From the NCBI RefSeq assembly GCF_020859565.1, contig NZ_JAJHUO010000054.1, forward strand, positions 9,820 through 49,039: 39,220 bases of DNA, read 5' to 3'. Below, piece by piece: positions 17,245 through 25,983 of this stretch. Position 1 is the stretch's first letter; the number at the start of each line of letters is the position of its first letter. A program made the position numbers and the translations under genes. Source of the stretch: Saccharothrix luteola. GTDB taxonomy: Bacteria; Actinomycetota; Actinomycetes; Mycobacteriales; Pseudonocardiaceae. Under the pieces are notes generated by a model. The model searched no databases. It worked only from the letters and a program-made list of their open reading frames with translations, and had not been told where the DNA came from.

Positions 17245-17336
17245 GTCCTGCAGGCGGTTGAGGCCGTCGACGCACGCGTCGCGGACGCCGTCGTCGGAGA
17301 CCTCGTCGAGACCGTCCAGCAGCACGGCCGGCCGAG
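17245..17336 (-). pseudogene. NACHT NTPase fragment
   Basis: One minus-strand frame reads RPAVLLDGLDEVSDDGVRDA followed by CVDGLNRLQD. This is the extended Walker B motif of NACHT NTPases (hydrophobic stretch, then LDGLDEV) with the usual downstream helix. Neither side continues the similarity: one side ends near the IS630 terminal repeat at 17364, the other fades before the xylanase terminator. It is a scrap of a larger gene, perhaps one hit by the IS. Confidence 0.45.
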
Positions 17337-17363
17337 TTCATCACTACACGACCCAGGTAAGAT

Positions 17364-18077
17364 ATTGAGTCGAAAGTGATCACCTTCCGGTAGGTTGATC
17401 ACTTGTGATCGAGGTTGAGGGTGCGCCTCGGTTATCGCCTGCGGAGCGTGAGGTGCTGCGGTTGCGGGTGGTGGCCGCGTTGGAGGCCGGGAGGGTCGAG
17501 GGTTATCGGCGGGCCGCGGAGGTGTTCGGGCTCTCGGAGCGCTCGGTGGGTACCTGGTGGCGGGCCTACCGGCGGGGCGGTCGCGACGGCCTGGCGACCC
17601 GAAAGGGGCGTCCCGGCCCCGCCGAGCTGATCAGTGCGGAGGATCGGGGCACGCTGTTCGCGGCGATGGCCGACTACACGCCGGAGGAGCTGCTGATCGG
17701 CGGGCCGCTGTGGATCCATCAGGCGGTGGTCGAGCTGATCGGGCTGGTCGTCGGGGTCGACATGACCGAACAGGGCGTGGGGTTGTGGCTGCGCCGTCAC
17801 GGGTTGACCCCGCAGCGTCCGGCGCGCCGCGCCTACGAGCAGCAGCCCGCCGCGGTGCGTGCCTGGCTGGACGAGGAGTACCCGGCGATCGAGGCGCGGG
17901 CCAGGGCCGAGGGCGCGGCGGTCGCGTGGGTCGATCAGTGCGGGCTGCGCTCGGATGCCGCCCCGCCGGGTCGGTCCTGGGCGCCGAAGGGGCGCACGCC
18001 GATCGTGCGGGTGACCGGGAAACGCCTGCGGGTCAACGTCATGTCCGCGGGTCGCCTCACGGGGAGCGTTGTGGTTC
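17364..18077 (+). mobile_element. IS630-family remnant, N-terminal part of transposase
   Basis: Starting with GTG at 17405, the frame encodes about 215 residues: an N-terminal HTH (LSPAEREVLRLRVVAALEAG, then YRRAAEVFGLSERSVGTWWR) and the start of the DDE domain (AVAWVDQCGLRSDAAPPG, with the first catalytic Asp). After VNVMS near 18045, two compensating one-base changes garble SAVASRGALWFT. Just past ALWFT, at about 18077, the sequence switches to the AfsR-like gene. The left end is the repeat ATTGAGTCGAAAG at 17364, with target TA. The rest of the transposase is missing, so the copy is immobile. Confidence 0.85.
17374..17404. repeat. Inverted repeat before the IS630 transposase start
   Basis: AAGTGATCA (17374-17382) and TGATCACTT (17396-17404) are perfect inverted copies separated by 13 bp, ending at the GTG start codon. 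They may be an internal transposase-binding site or a hairpin limiting translation. Confidence 0.55.
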
Positions 18078-20881
18078 ACCTTGCTGGCCGCGTTGCTGGT
18101 CCACCCCGGCGACATCATCCCCGCCGGCCTCTTGATCGACGTTCTCTGGGGAGAAAGACCGCCGAAGAGCGCCGCGGAGATGCTGCCCGTGCGGATCAGC
18201 GAGCTCCGCAAGCTGCTACGCGTCGGCCGCGCCGATCAACCGGGCGTGCTGTTGACGCGCAGCCACGGCTACGTGATGGCCGTGGGCGACCACGAGGTCG
18301 ACGCGCTGACCTTCGACCGCTTGGTGGAAGACGGGTGTCATGCGCTGCACGACGACCCGCGCAGCGCGGCCGCGCGGTTGAGGGAAGCACTCGCCCTGTG
18401 GCGAGGCCCGCCGCTGCCCGAACTCGCCGACCGCCCGTACGCCCAGGTGACGATTGCCCGGTTTGAGCAGTTGCACCTGCAGGCGCTGGAGGCACGGCTG
18501 GCGGCCGACATCGCTCTCGGCCGGGCTTCCGAGGTGCTGGGGGAGCTACGCGGCCTCGTCACCGAGCACCCCTTGCACGAGCCGTTCTCGCACATGCTCA
18601 TGCTCGCGCTCTACCGCGCCGGGCAACAGCATGAAGCGCTGCAAGCGTTCCGCTCGGTCCGGGACGTGCTCGACGCGGAGTTGGGGATCGAGCCCGGCAG
18701 CGCATTGCGTGAACTGCATGCGGCGATACTCCGACAGGACCGGGCGGTCGGCCCCGCCGGAGAATCACAGGTCGGAGCGCGGACGACGCCCACCAACGTG
18801 CCCGCCACCTGCACCACGTTCGTCGGCCGGGAATGGGAGCTTCGGGAGATCGACCGCCTGACCCGGACGAACCGGTTGGTGACGATCTCCGGGGTCGGAG
18901 GTGCGGGCAAGAGCCGCCTAGCCGTTGAGTTCGCGGCAGGGGAGGTCGGCGCGTACCCGGACGGCGTCTGGGTCGCCGAGCTCGCGCCGCTCGTCGACCC
19001 GCTGCTCATCGTCCCGACCTTGTGCGTGATCCTGGGTGTTCCCGAACATCCCGAGCGCGATCTTCCCGACCAGCTCGTGACCCAGTTGCGGCCGACCTCG
19101 GTCTTGTTGGTCCTCGACAACTGCGAACACCTCATCAGCGCGGTGGCCAGCCTGGTCAGCCGGCTGCTCGACGCGTGTCCCCGGTTGTGCGTCCTGTGCA
19201 CCAGCCGCGAACGGCTGCGCATCCCCGGCGAGGCGGTGCTACCGATCACCGGCCTGAGCCTGCGGCGGCGCCGAACACGGGTGACGGTGACGTGCTCGAC
19301 TCCGACGCGGCGCGGCTCTTCGTCGACCGCGCCGCGAGCGTGCAGCCCGGATTCGAACCGTCCCCGTCGAGGTCGGCGGCCATCGCCACCATCTGTCGTC
19401 GGTTGGACGGGTTGCCGCTGGCCCTCGAGTTGGCGGCCGCCCGCGTCGGCACGTGGAGCCCTTCGCAGATTGCAACGCGGTTGGATGACCAGTTCCAGCT
19501 GCTGACGCAGGGCAGTCGCGTCGCACAGCCGCGACACCGGTCCCTGCGCGCGGTCGTCGACTGGAGCTACGACCTGCTCGACCAGGAGGAGCAACGGATC
19601 TTCAGTCGGCTGGCCGTCTTCGCGGGCGGCTTCGACATGGACGCCGCGGCGGCGGTCTGCACGGAACGAGGGGAGTGCCACGATGTCGGTGACACGCTCG
19701 CACGGCTGATCGACAAGTCACTCGTGGTCGTCAATGCAACCGCCGCGCCGATCTACCGCTACCGGTTGCTCGAGACCCTGCGCACGTACGCGTCCACGCG
19801 TCTGGAGGAGAGGAGTGGCGAGACCGCTCGGATGCGGCGTCGGCATACCGAGTACTTCCTTGGCGTCGCGAAGGAAGCGGGCCTGGGCCTGCGTGGTGCG
19901 GAACAACCGGCGTGGCTGGATCGGTTGACCGTCGAGCACGACAACATTCGTGCCGCCCTTGAGACCGCCCTTTCGACGTGCGACGTTGACACGGCGGCCG
20001 GGATTGCAGGATCGGTGTACCCGTTCTGGGACCTGCGCGGCCACTACACCGAGGGTCGGCGGTGGCTGGCTCGTATCCTGACAGCCGGAGCCGATGACCC
20101 GAGGGTGCGAGCACAGGTGCTGATGGGCGCGGCGACCCTCTCCATCGTCCAGGGCGATGTAGCCGAGGCGGTGACGGCGTGCGAGCAGGCGGCGCGGTTG
20201 AGCGAAGCCGGTCAGGATCACGCGAGGCTGTCCCACGCGCTGCAGTACCTGGGCCTGATCCGAATCTTCACCGAGCAGCTGGACGAGGCCGAGCGCCTGC
20301 TGAGCGCCTCGCTTCGGCACGCGGACGCTGCGGACGCGGAATGGGAGCGCGGCTGGGCGCTCCTGCTCATGTCGGTGCTGGCGATGTCCCGATGGGACTT
20401 CGACCAGGCCGGAGACCTCGCGCGGCAGGCCGAAGCGACCCTCGGGCACGAAGGCGACCCGGAGGCCCGCGCCTTCGTCCGGGTCCTGCTCGGCTTCGCC
20501 GCATTGGGCCAGGACGACGCGGCGAAGGCCGCAGTGCACGTCGCCGAGGCGCTGCGGCGGTTCAGCACACTCGGTGGTCTGTGGGGACTGTCGATCACCA
20601 CGGTGCTCGCCGCGTTCGTGGTCCGGGCCCTTGGCCGGCACCGAGAAGCCGCAGGTCTGCTCGGAGTGGCCGAGGCGTTGCGTGAGACGGCCGGGACGAC
20701 GCTACCGCCGTTCGTCGAAGCGTGGCTGGACGACACGCTGACCGGACTGACGGCCGTCCTTGGTCCGGCTGCACTCCGCTCGGCGCGGACGAGCGGCCGA
20801 ACCCTCCCCCGTGCCGCCGCACTCACGTACACCCTCCGGCAGCTGGCACCCGACGCAGACGACGTTGAACGGCACGGGTGA
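18078..20881 (+). pseudogene. AfsR/SARP-type regulator (BTAD-NB-ARC-TPR), N-truncated and frameshifted
   Basis: Large transcriptional activator of the type that controls antibiotic clusters. The remaining sequence runs from the end of the OmpR-like DNA-binding domain (PGDIIPAGLLIDVLWGERPP), through BTAD (DALTFDRLVEDG...ALALWRG), to an NB-ARC ATPase with Walker A GVGGAGKSRLAVEF and Walker B LLVLDNCEH. A one-base loss near 19265 shifts frame from PITGLSL to AAAPNTGDGD; the second frame continues with the winged helix (GLPLALELAAAR, VVDWSYDLL) and TPR-like repeats to TGA at 20879. The first ~30 residues, including promoter and start, are replaced by IS630 sequence. Even if the frameshift is an error, the DNA-binding domain is incomplete. 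Confidence 0.85.
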
Positions 20882-21179
20882 GGTTCGAGGCATGTGGCCC
20901 ATCGCCTTGTAGCGCTCGAAAGTCATCGTTGCTGGTCAGACGGGATACTTGTACTCGTTGATGAGATCGCCCGGAACCTGAGCGCGGCGCAGTTCGTAAG
21001 TGTCGAGCGTGTACGGCGGCGTGTGCGGTTCAGGAGTCCGGTCAGATCTTCTGACCTGCACTTTGAGGTCACTGTAGGCCCGCGATTGTTGATCAAGCAG
21101 CCTGTTCTAAATGTACCTGGTCAACACGTTGGTGGCGCTGTGTCGGCGTGATCATGAGGGTGGTGAACGAGGTGGGGTT

Positions 21180-21350
21180 CACCCCCCGCGACGTTCCCCC
21201 GTGGGTCGGTTGCGGCTGGCCCAGGGGGCGCCTGGGCGAGGACCCGTCGTGGTGGGCGGCGGTGTCGTCGATCGCGTCGAAGTTCCGGGGTGACCTCGGA
21301 GACGCTGCGCAAGTAGATCCGGTTGGCCGAAGTCGATCATGATCGGGCTG
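21180..21350 (+). mobile_element. IS3-type orfA relic
   Basis: The frame reads GEDPSWWAAVSSIASKFRG and, one frame over, TSETLRK.IRLAEVD. This matches the HTH region of IS3-family OrfA proteins (WAAI.SIA.KLG...ETLR.WVR.AEVD). A frameshift and an in-frame stop show decay. About 230 bp upstream the minus strand could encode ELRRAQVPGDLINEYKYPV, perhaps another transposase tail, which I do not count as supported. Confidence 0.45.
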
Positions 21351-21482
21351 GCGGTAGCGGACCGTGTCCGGGGTCGTCACCGCGGCCGGGCGGTGTTGTC
21401 GGGGCCTGGTTGCGCGTGGCGGTTGTAGAACCGGTGCGCGCGGCCGACATGTCGGACAGGAACCGCATCTCAGGGAGAACCG

Positions 21483-21746
21483 ATGACACTTGAGTCACAC
21501 CCCGGCGAGCCGGTGGAGCCGCTGTTCCCGTCTGCGCGCAGGGTCGTCGATCTTGCAGGTGCCGCTGTGCGGGTGAGGGGCGAGATCGCGTTGGCCGAAC
21601 AGCGCACCGCGACGATGAGCGCGGTCGCCGCGACCTTGGCGGGCCAACCGAGGTCGGCGGTCGCGGAGGTGCATGAGGCCAGCGGCGCGCGGTGGCGTAA
21701 CGTCGTCGCGGCACGACCGGCATCGCACCTGAGCTTCCCCCGATAA
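21483..21746 (+). CDS. Possible small protein, unknown
   Basis: 87 codons from an ATG with AGGGAGA upstream. The product is Ala/Val-rich with a helical middle (VRVRGEIALAEQRTATMSAV). No family is recognised. Its stop codon lies in the presumed end of the IS3 element, so the original 3' end may have been cut off. It could also be a chance open frame. Confidence 0.35.
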   Translation: MTLESHPGEPVEPLFPSARRVVDLAGAAVRVRGEIALAEQRTATMSAVAATLAGQPRSAVAEVHEASGARWRNVVAARPASHLSFPR

Positions 21747-21759
21747 CCCGAGGCGGTTG

Positions 21760-22677
21760 TTACCTGGATGCGGTCGGTGCCGCCGGGATGGTAGCTGGCT
21801 GGGTCTGGGCGGTGTGCCAGTCGGTTTCGTACTCGTCGGGGCTGAGCCAGCCGAGGTCCTTCTGGATGCGTTCGGTGTTGTAGAACCCGTCGATATAGCG
21901 GAACAGGTCGTTCTCGGCTTCGTCGCGTGTGCGCCAGGAGCGGCGGTAGACCAGCTCGATCTTCAACGTGGAGAAGAAGTTCTCCATCAGGGCATTGTCA
22001 TACGAGTCGCCGACCGACCCCATCGACGGCAGGATTCCGTTGTCCGCCAACCGTTGTGTGAACCGGAAGGCGGTGTAGGTCGACCCGCGGTCGCTGTGGT
22101 GGATCAACTGCCCGTCGCGCACGTCGCGGGACCAGATTGCGTATTCCAGGGCGCCGAGCACGAGGTCGGTGTCGCAGCGGTCGCTGGTCTTCCAGCCCAC
22201 GATCCGGTTGGAGAACGCGTCGCGCACCGCCGCGAGCCAGAACACGCCCTCACCGGTGCGGATCCGGGTCGCGTCGGCCACCCACAACCGGTCCGGCGCG
22301 GCCGCGGTGAAGTCCCGGTTCACCCGATCGGGTGCCGGTGCCGCTCGTGGATCCCGCCTGGTCGACGGCGTCCGCCACTGTTTGCGCAGGAAGGCGCCCT
22401 GCAGACCGGCCTGGCGCATCAGCCGCTCGACCCGCTTGCGAGACACGCGGATGCCCCGACGCCGCAGGACCTGGTGCACCCGCGGGCTGCCGTAGGTGCC
22501 GCCGGAGGCGGTGTGGATGTCGGTGATCTCGGCGGTGATCGCCCGGTCCTCGCGCTCATGGCGGGACGGGTCGGTCTGTCGGGCTACCCAGCCGTGGTAG
22601 GTGGAGGAGGCGACACCGAGGACCCGGAGGACGAACTCGACCCCGAAGCGGCCGCGAAGCTGCTCGACGAGCTTCAC
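21760..22677 (-). CDS. IS3-family transposase OrfB (DDE integrase core)
   Basis: 305-aa transposase catalytic subunit starting at GTG 22677. It has the HTH_21 region (HEREDRAITAEITDIHTASG, then YGSPRVHQVLRRRGIRVSRK) and an rve domain with the catalytic triad: Asp in LWVADATRI, Asp in LIHHSDRGSTYT, and Glu in YDNALMENFFSTLK. The C-terminus has the usual RYIDGFYNTERIQKDLGWLSP. Length is normal and nothing is broken, so it may be active. Confidence 0.95.
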   Translation of the reverse strand: MKLVEQLRGRFGVEFVLRVLGVASSTYHGWVARQTDPSRHEREDRAITAEITDIHTASGGTYGSPRVHQVLRRRGIRVSRKRVERLMRQAGLQGAFLRKQWRTPSTRRDPRAAPAPDRVNRDFTAAAPDRLWVADATRIRTGEGVFWLAAVRDAFSNRIVGWKTSDRCDTDLVLGALEYAIWSRDVRDGQLIHHSDRGSTYTAFRFTQRLADNGILPSMGSVGDSYDNALMENFFSTLKIELVYRRSWRTRDEAENDLFRYIDGFYNTERIQKDLGWLSPDEYETDWHTAQTQPATIPAAPTASR

Positions 22678-22985
22678 GACCGTCGCCGGGTCGGGTCGAG
22701 TTCCGCCGCGAAAAACGCGGACGCGGTCTTCAGGATCTCGTTGGCCCGCTTGAGTTCCGCGTTCTCCCGCCGCAGCCGGCGCAACTCCTCGGACTCGGTC
22801 GCGGTGGGCCGGTCGTCCCGCTCGCCGCGGTCGGACTCGTCCTGCCGGATCCAGTTCCGCAACGCCTCGTGATGCACGCCCAGCTGCTCGGCCAGGCGCC
22901 GGATCACAGGCTTCGGGTCCGACTCCCGGTACAGCCGAACCGCACGGGCCCTCAACTCGTCGGGGTACTTCTTCGGTGGTGCCAC
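22674..22985 (-). CDS. IS3-family OrfA (HTH DNA-binding subunit)
   Basis: 103-aa protein with an N-terminal HTH (KKYPDELRARAVRLYRES, then IRRLAEQLGVHHEALRNWIR) and a C-terminal leucine-zipper-like helix (SEELRRLRRENAELKRANEI). Its TGA overlaps the GTG of OrfB in GTGA, the normal IS3 arrangement. Intact. Confidence 0.93.
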   Translation of the reverse strand: MAPPKKYPDELRARAVRLYRESDPKPVIRRLAEQLGVHHEALRNWIRQDESDRGERDDRPTATESEELRRLRRENAELKRANEILKTASAFFAAELDPTRRRS

Positions 22986-23034
22986 GGACGACTCCCTTCA
23001 GGCCCTATCGGACCATGTCTGGAAAGCCACCGGG

Positions 23035-23325
23035 CTACCGGGGGAACCTCACACCCGACACCGCCGCAGCCGGTGCGCTCTGCGTGTCACCGTCGGGTCG
23101 GGCGACCTTGTCAGGTTCGGGCAGCAACACCTCACCGACCTGACAGCCCAGGACCGCGCAGATGACGTCGAGGTCGTCGAGCTTGACCGAGGCCGGCTGG
23201 CCCGACCACAGGCCCGACATCTTCCCGGCCGAGATCACCAGGCCGCGTTCGGCGAGGCTGCGTTGCAGCTCCGATGCCTTCCAGATGCCACGGTTCGCCG
23301 CGGCCAGGCGCAGGTTCCACCGCAC
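23035..23325 (-). CDS. XRE/Cro-type helix-turn-helix protein
   Basis: 96-aa protein starting with GTG at 23325. It matches the Cro/CI-type HTH: ASELQRSLAERGLVISAGKM, then SGLWSGQPASVKLDDLDVIC and AVLGCQVGEVLLPEPDKVA. This small regulator type often accompanies an integrase-like gene on actinomycete mobile elements, as it does here. The GTG abuts the stop codon of another open frame. It probably binds its own region; the targets are unknown. The IS3 element ends about 25 bp beyond its stop codon. Confidence 0.8.
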   Translation of the reverse strand: MRWNLRLAAANRGIWKASELQRSLAERGLVISAGKMSGLWSGQPASVKLDDLDVICAVLGCQVGEVLLPEPDKVARPDGDTQSAPAAAVSGVRFPR

Positions 23326-23467
23326 TCAGATCAGCCCTCCCAGCCGTTGCGCGGCCCGCAGCTGACCGGCGGCCCAGGCGTCTTCGATCCGGGTCCGGTG
23401 GAAAATGGCAACGTCCGATATTGAAACTGTCGGAATGCCTGAGGTCGATGGATGTTGGTGCCACTGA

Positions 23468-23968
23468 TCACAGGTAGTCGAAGAAGCGGATCCACCAGGC
23501 CGGCGGTCGTTCGGGCGGGTAGTGGGAGGCCAGACCGCTGACGCCGTCGTATCTGACCCAGAGGATGTGCTCGGAGACGGCGTGGTAGCCGAGGGCGTGA
23601 AGCTCGTCCTCGATTCGGTGTCGGTCGTCGCTGTGGAAGAGCTCTTCTTCCTCTTGCTCGTCATAGCTTCCGGGATTGCCGAGGGTCACGGCGGCGAGGT
23701 CGCCGAAGTTGCTGACCGTGATGGTGATGTGGTCGGCACTGGCTGTCGCGGTGGCCGGGATGACGATCACTCCGTGATGGCTGGCGTCCTGGACGTGACG
23801 GTCGACGGCGCAGGAGCAGTGGAATCGTCGATCCAGCCTGGTCGCGAGCTGGTTGAACTTCGCACGTGTCGTTGTGTAGTCGTAGTCGCGGGGATGTTCG
23901 AGGTGATCCGGATCGTCCAGATCCCGTAGTAGCGTCCAGGCGGACTGGTCATCGAGTGGCATGCTCAT
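23468..23968 (-). CDS. Unknown 166-aa acidic protein
   Basis: The frame has lower Arg and higher Asp/His/Tyr content than its shadows and looks genuine. Landmarks are AWTLLRDLDDPDHLEHPRDY, CAVDRHVQDASHHGVIVIPA, ITITVSNFGDLAAVTLGNPG and, at the C-terminus, PPAWWIRFFDYL. It overlaps the upstream integrase remnant by 20 bp and lies 143 bp before the HTH gene, forming one minus-strand group. I do not recognise a catalytic motif. The acidic, compact nature would also fit an immunity or modulator protein, but this is a guess. Confidence 0.7.
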   Translation of the reverse strand: MSMPLDDQSAWTLLRDLDDPDHLEHPRDYDYTTTRAKFNQLATRLDRRFHCSCAVDRHVQDASHHGVIVIPATATASADHITITVSNFGDLAAVTLGNPGSYDEQEEEELFHSDDRHRIEDELHALGYHAVSEHILWVRYDGVSGLASHYPPERPPAWWIRFFDYL

Positions 23969-24535
23969 CGGCTCCGGGTTTCGGATGGGCAGGAACGACC
24001 GCTCGGCGGCTGACGTCGGCGGCGTAGGTGGTCCAGTCTCCTGCGGAGATATGTTGCCAGCGGACGGCGGAGCTGACGCTGATGCCGAGGGTGCGGGCGA
24101 GGATTGCCGCCGGGATCTCGGTGGCGAGTTGGAACAGCGCGGTGCTGCGGGCTTGGTTGGGGCGGATGCCGAGCTGGCCCAGTCGCTGTTTGAGCTGTTG
24201 TGTGCTGATCGGGCGGCCGGGATGGCCGCCGGGGAACAGCCAGCGGGACGGCGTGGTGGCGTCGATGGTGGCGTGGCCCTTGCGAGTGGCGACGACGGTG
24301 CGGGCCAGCTTGTCGACGGGGTCGGGCAGCCGGATGGGGGCGCGGCCGATGCTGATGCGGACGTCGTCGCCGGTGATCATGGTCTGGTCGGTGGTCAGCA
24401 GGCTGATCGTGGACGGGCTTTGGGCGTAGAGGAGGAGCAGCAGGCCGGCGAGGCGGTCTTCGGTGTCCGACGGTGGTGTCGTGCAGCAGTCGGTGGGCGA
24501 TTGTCCACCGGGTCGTTGTCCGGAGAGGAATCTTG
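23949..24535 (-). pseudogene. Integrase / tyrosine-recombinase-like gene, 5' truncated and frameshifted
   Basis: The 3' part is open from about 24470 and reads EDRLAGLLLLLYAQSPSTIS, then LPDPVDKLARTVVATRKGHA, SRWLFPGGHPGRPISTQQL and LGISVSSAVRWQHISAGDWT. This is the C-terminal layout of recombinase-like proteins found next to XRE regulators in actinomycetes. Joining a second frame across a one-base shift near 24470 adds TTRWTIAHRLLHDTTV upstream. Nothing recognisable precedes about 24535, so the N-terminal part is gone. An ATG at 24380 could still give a 143-aa product. A canonical R-H-R-Y tetrad is not visible, so recombinase activity is unproven even for the parent family. Confidence 0.6.
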
Positions 24536-24607
24536 CACGGGATGTACCTGCTTCGTGATCGCGACGGAACCTGCGGTCGGTGATCGTCGGTCGGGGAGCC
24601 TGTCCGC

Positions 24608-24653
24608 CGAGCCGCCCCGGCCGGGTCGTGTTCGGTCCGGTCGGGGCGGCTCG
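24608..24653 (-). terminator. Strong hairpin after the GH5 remnant
   Basis: A 17-base arm (24608-24624, starting CGAGCCGCCCCG) pairs with 24637-24653 (ending CGGGGCGGCTCG) with one mismatch and a 12-nt loop. It lies just beyond the stop codon of the minus-strand GH5 gene and fits its terminator; it also insulates the integrase group. Confidence 0.8.
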
Positions 24654-24671
24654 ACGTGCGGGTAGAGCTGT

Positions 24672-25935
24672 TTAGGTGATCGGTTGGCGGATCCTGTAGG
24701 GGTCCTGGGTGAGCAGGTGGGCCTTGTAGCCTTCACCGATGCCGGGCTCGGGCGTGCCGTTCCAGTCCTTGATGAGTACGGCGCCGTGGACGCAGCCCCA
24801 CGGGGTCCAGGTCCACGGGAGGTAGCTGATGTTGTGGGCGTCGGACCAATTTGCCAGCCGCTGCATGTAGTCGAAGCCGCAGCCCTCCTGACCGAACTCG
24901 CCGAGCACGATCGGGAACTGCTGGGCGATCGGGGCAACCTGGGTGTCCCAGCAGGTTTCGCTGGCGCAGGCGTTGTTGCTGTAGGCGTGCCAGGAGACGG
25001 CGAGGTTGTTCAGCGGGTCGGTCGGCTTGTACTTCAGCCACTCGCGCAGGTCGTTGGCCCACTCCAGGCCACCCAGCGTCAGCACGTTGGTCGCGCCGGT
25101 GGACCGCACCGCGTCGACCAGGTCCTGCATGCCGGCGACCTCGTAGGGGATGCCCGTGCAGGTGCCGCCGTCGCGCCAGCACTGCCAGCCGGCCGTCTTG
25201 TCCCAGTTCGCGGCCATCTCCGGGTAGGGCTCGTTGAACAGGTCGAAGACGACGGCGTCGTTGCCCTTGCACGTGTTCGCCACACTGGTCCAGAACTGCG
25301 GGGAGTACTTCGCGTCGGTCATCGGCTTCTGGCACACGGCGTGCTCGTCCTTGCAGTGCCAGTCCGGCGAGTGGTGTAGGCGCCCCAGGTCCAGTGCAGG
25401 TCCAGGATCACGTTGATCCCGGTGCGCACGAGCAGATCCGTGTAGTCCTTGATGGCCTGCTGGTAGGTGGGGCCGCTGGGTGTGCCGTAGATGCCCAGCC
25501 GGCACTCCTCGTTCAACGGCACCCGCACCGCGTGGATGTTCCAGGTCTTCATCGCGTCCACCGACGCCTGGTCCACCGGACCGCCGTCCCACATGCCCTT
25601 GCCCTGCACGCAGGCGAACTCGGAACTGGAGCGGTCCACCCCAGCAGCCGGTACGGCCTGCCGTCCGCGGTGACCAGCTCGTTGCCGGACACGCGCAGCT
25701 CCGGCGCCGGCCCGTCGACCGGCGGAGTGGTCGTCGTGGTGGTGGTCGTCGGGTCGGCGCCGGTGCACGCGGCGCCGTTGACGGCGAAGTCCATCGGCTT
25801 GGCGTTGCTCCCGCTGTAGGCGAAGTACGCCCCGACCGAGACGCTGCCCTTCGCCGGGATGGTGCTGTTCCAGCTCAGGTTGGTGACGGTGATCTTCTTG
25901 CCCGACTGGGACCAGGTGCCGTTCCAGCCGATAAG
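24672..25935 (-). pseudogene. CBM2-GH5 cellulase, 5' truncated with two frameshifts
   Basis: Read on the minus strand, the remnant begins inside a CBM2 (IGWNGTWSQSGKKITVTNLS, then AKPMDFAVNGAACTG). It passes through a Thr/Pro linker and enters a GH5 catalytic domain (LRVSGNELVTADGRPYRLLG). One-base shifts near 25645 (RLLG to VDRSSSEFAC) and near 25378 (HWTWGAYT to HHSPDWHCKDEH) break it into three frames. The catalytic residues survive: acid/base Glu in VFDLFNEPYPE and nucleophile Glu in PIVLGEFGQEGC. The signal peptide and the start of CBM2 are missing, so no secreted enzyme can be made from this copy even if the frameshifts are errors. Confidence 0.85.
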
Positions 25936-25983
25936 AACATCACTAACGAGATCAACTTTTATCCTCTCAAGTCATGATCCGGT

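Larger units (their letters stand above)
21740..23011 (-). mobile_element. Complete IS3-family insertion sequence
   Basis: A two-ORF element of about 1.25 kb with OrfA and OrfB on the minus strand, overlapping by 4 bases, as in IS3 elements that make an OrfAB fusion by -1 frameshifting. Both frames are intact. Terminal repeats are not clear: CCGATA reads inward from both suggested ends (21740-21745 and, as TATCGG, 23006-23011), which is weak support for the limits given. No target duplication was identified. Confidence 0.8.

Noticed and set aside
14811..18077. One IS630 copy split in two by the xylanase gene
   Set aside because: The two remnants overlap for about 45 residues with several differences, and lie on opposite strands, so they come from different copies.
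20930..21010. Minus-strand ELRRAQVPGDLINEYKYPV as a transposase C-terminus
   Set aside because: It feels familiar, but I cannot tie it to a named family and the upstream sequence is not similar to anything.
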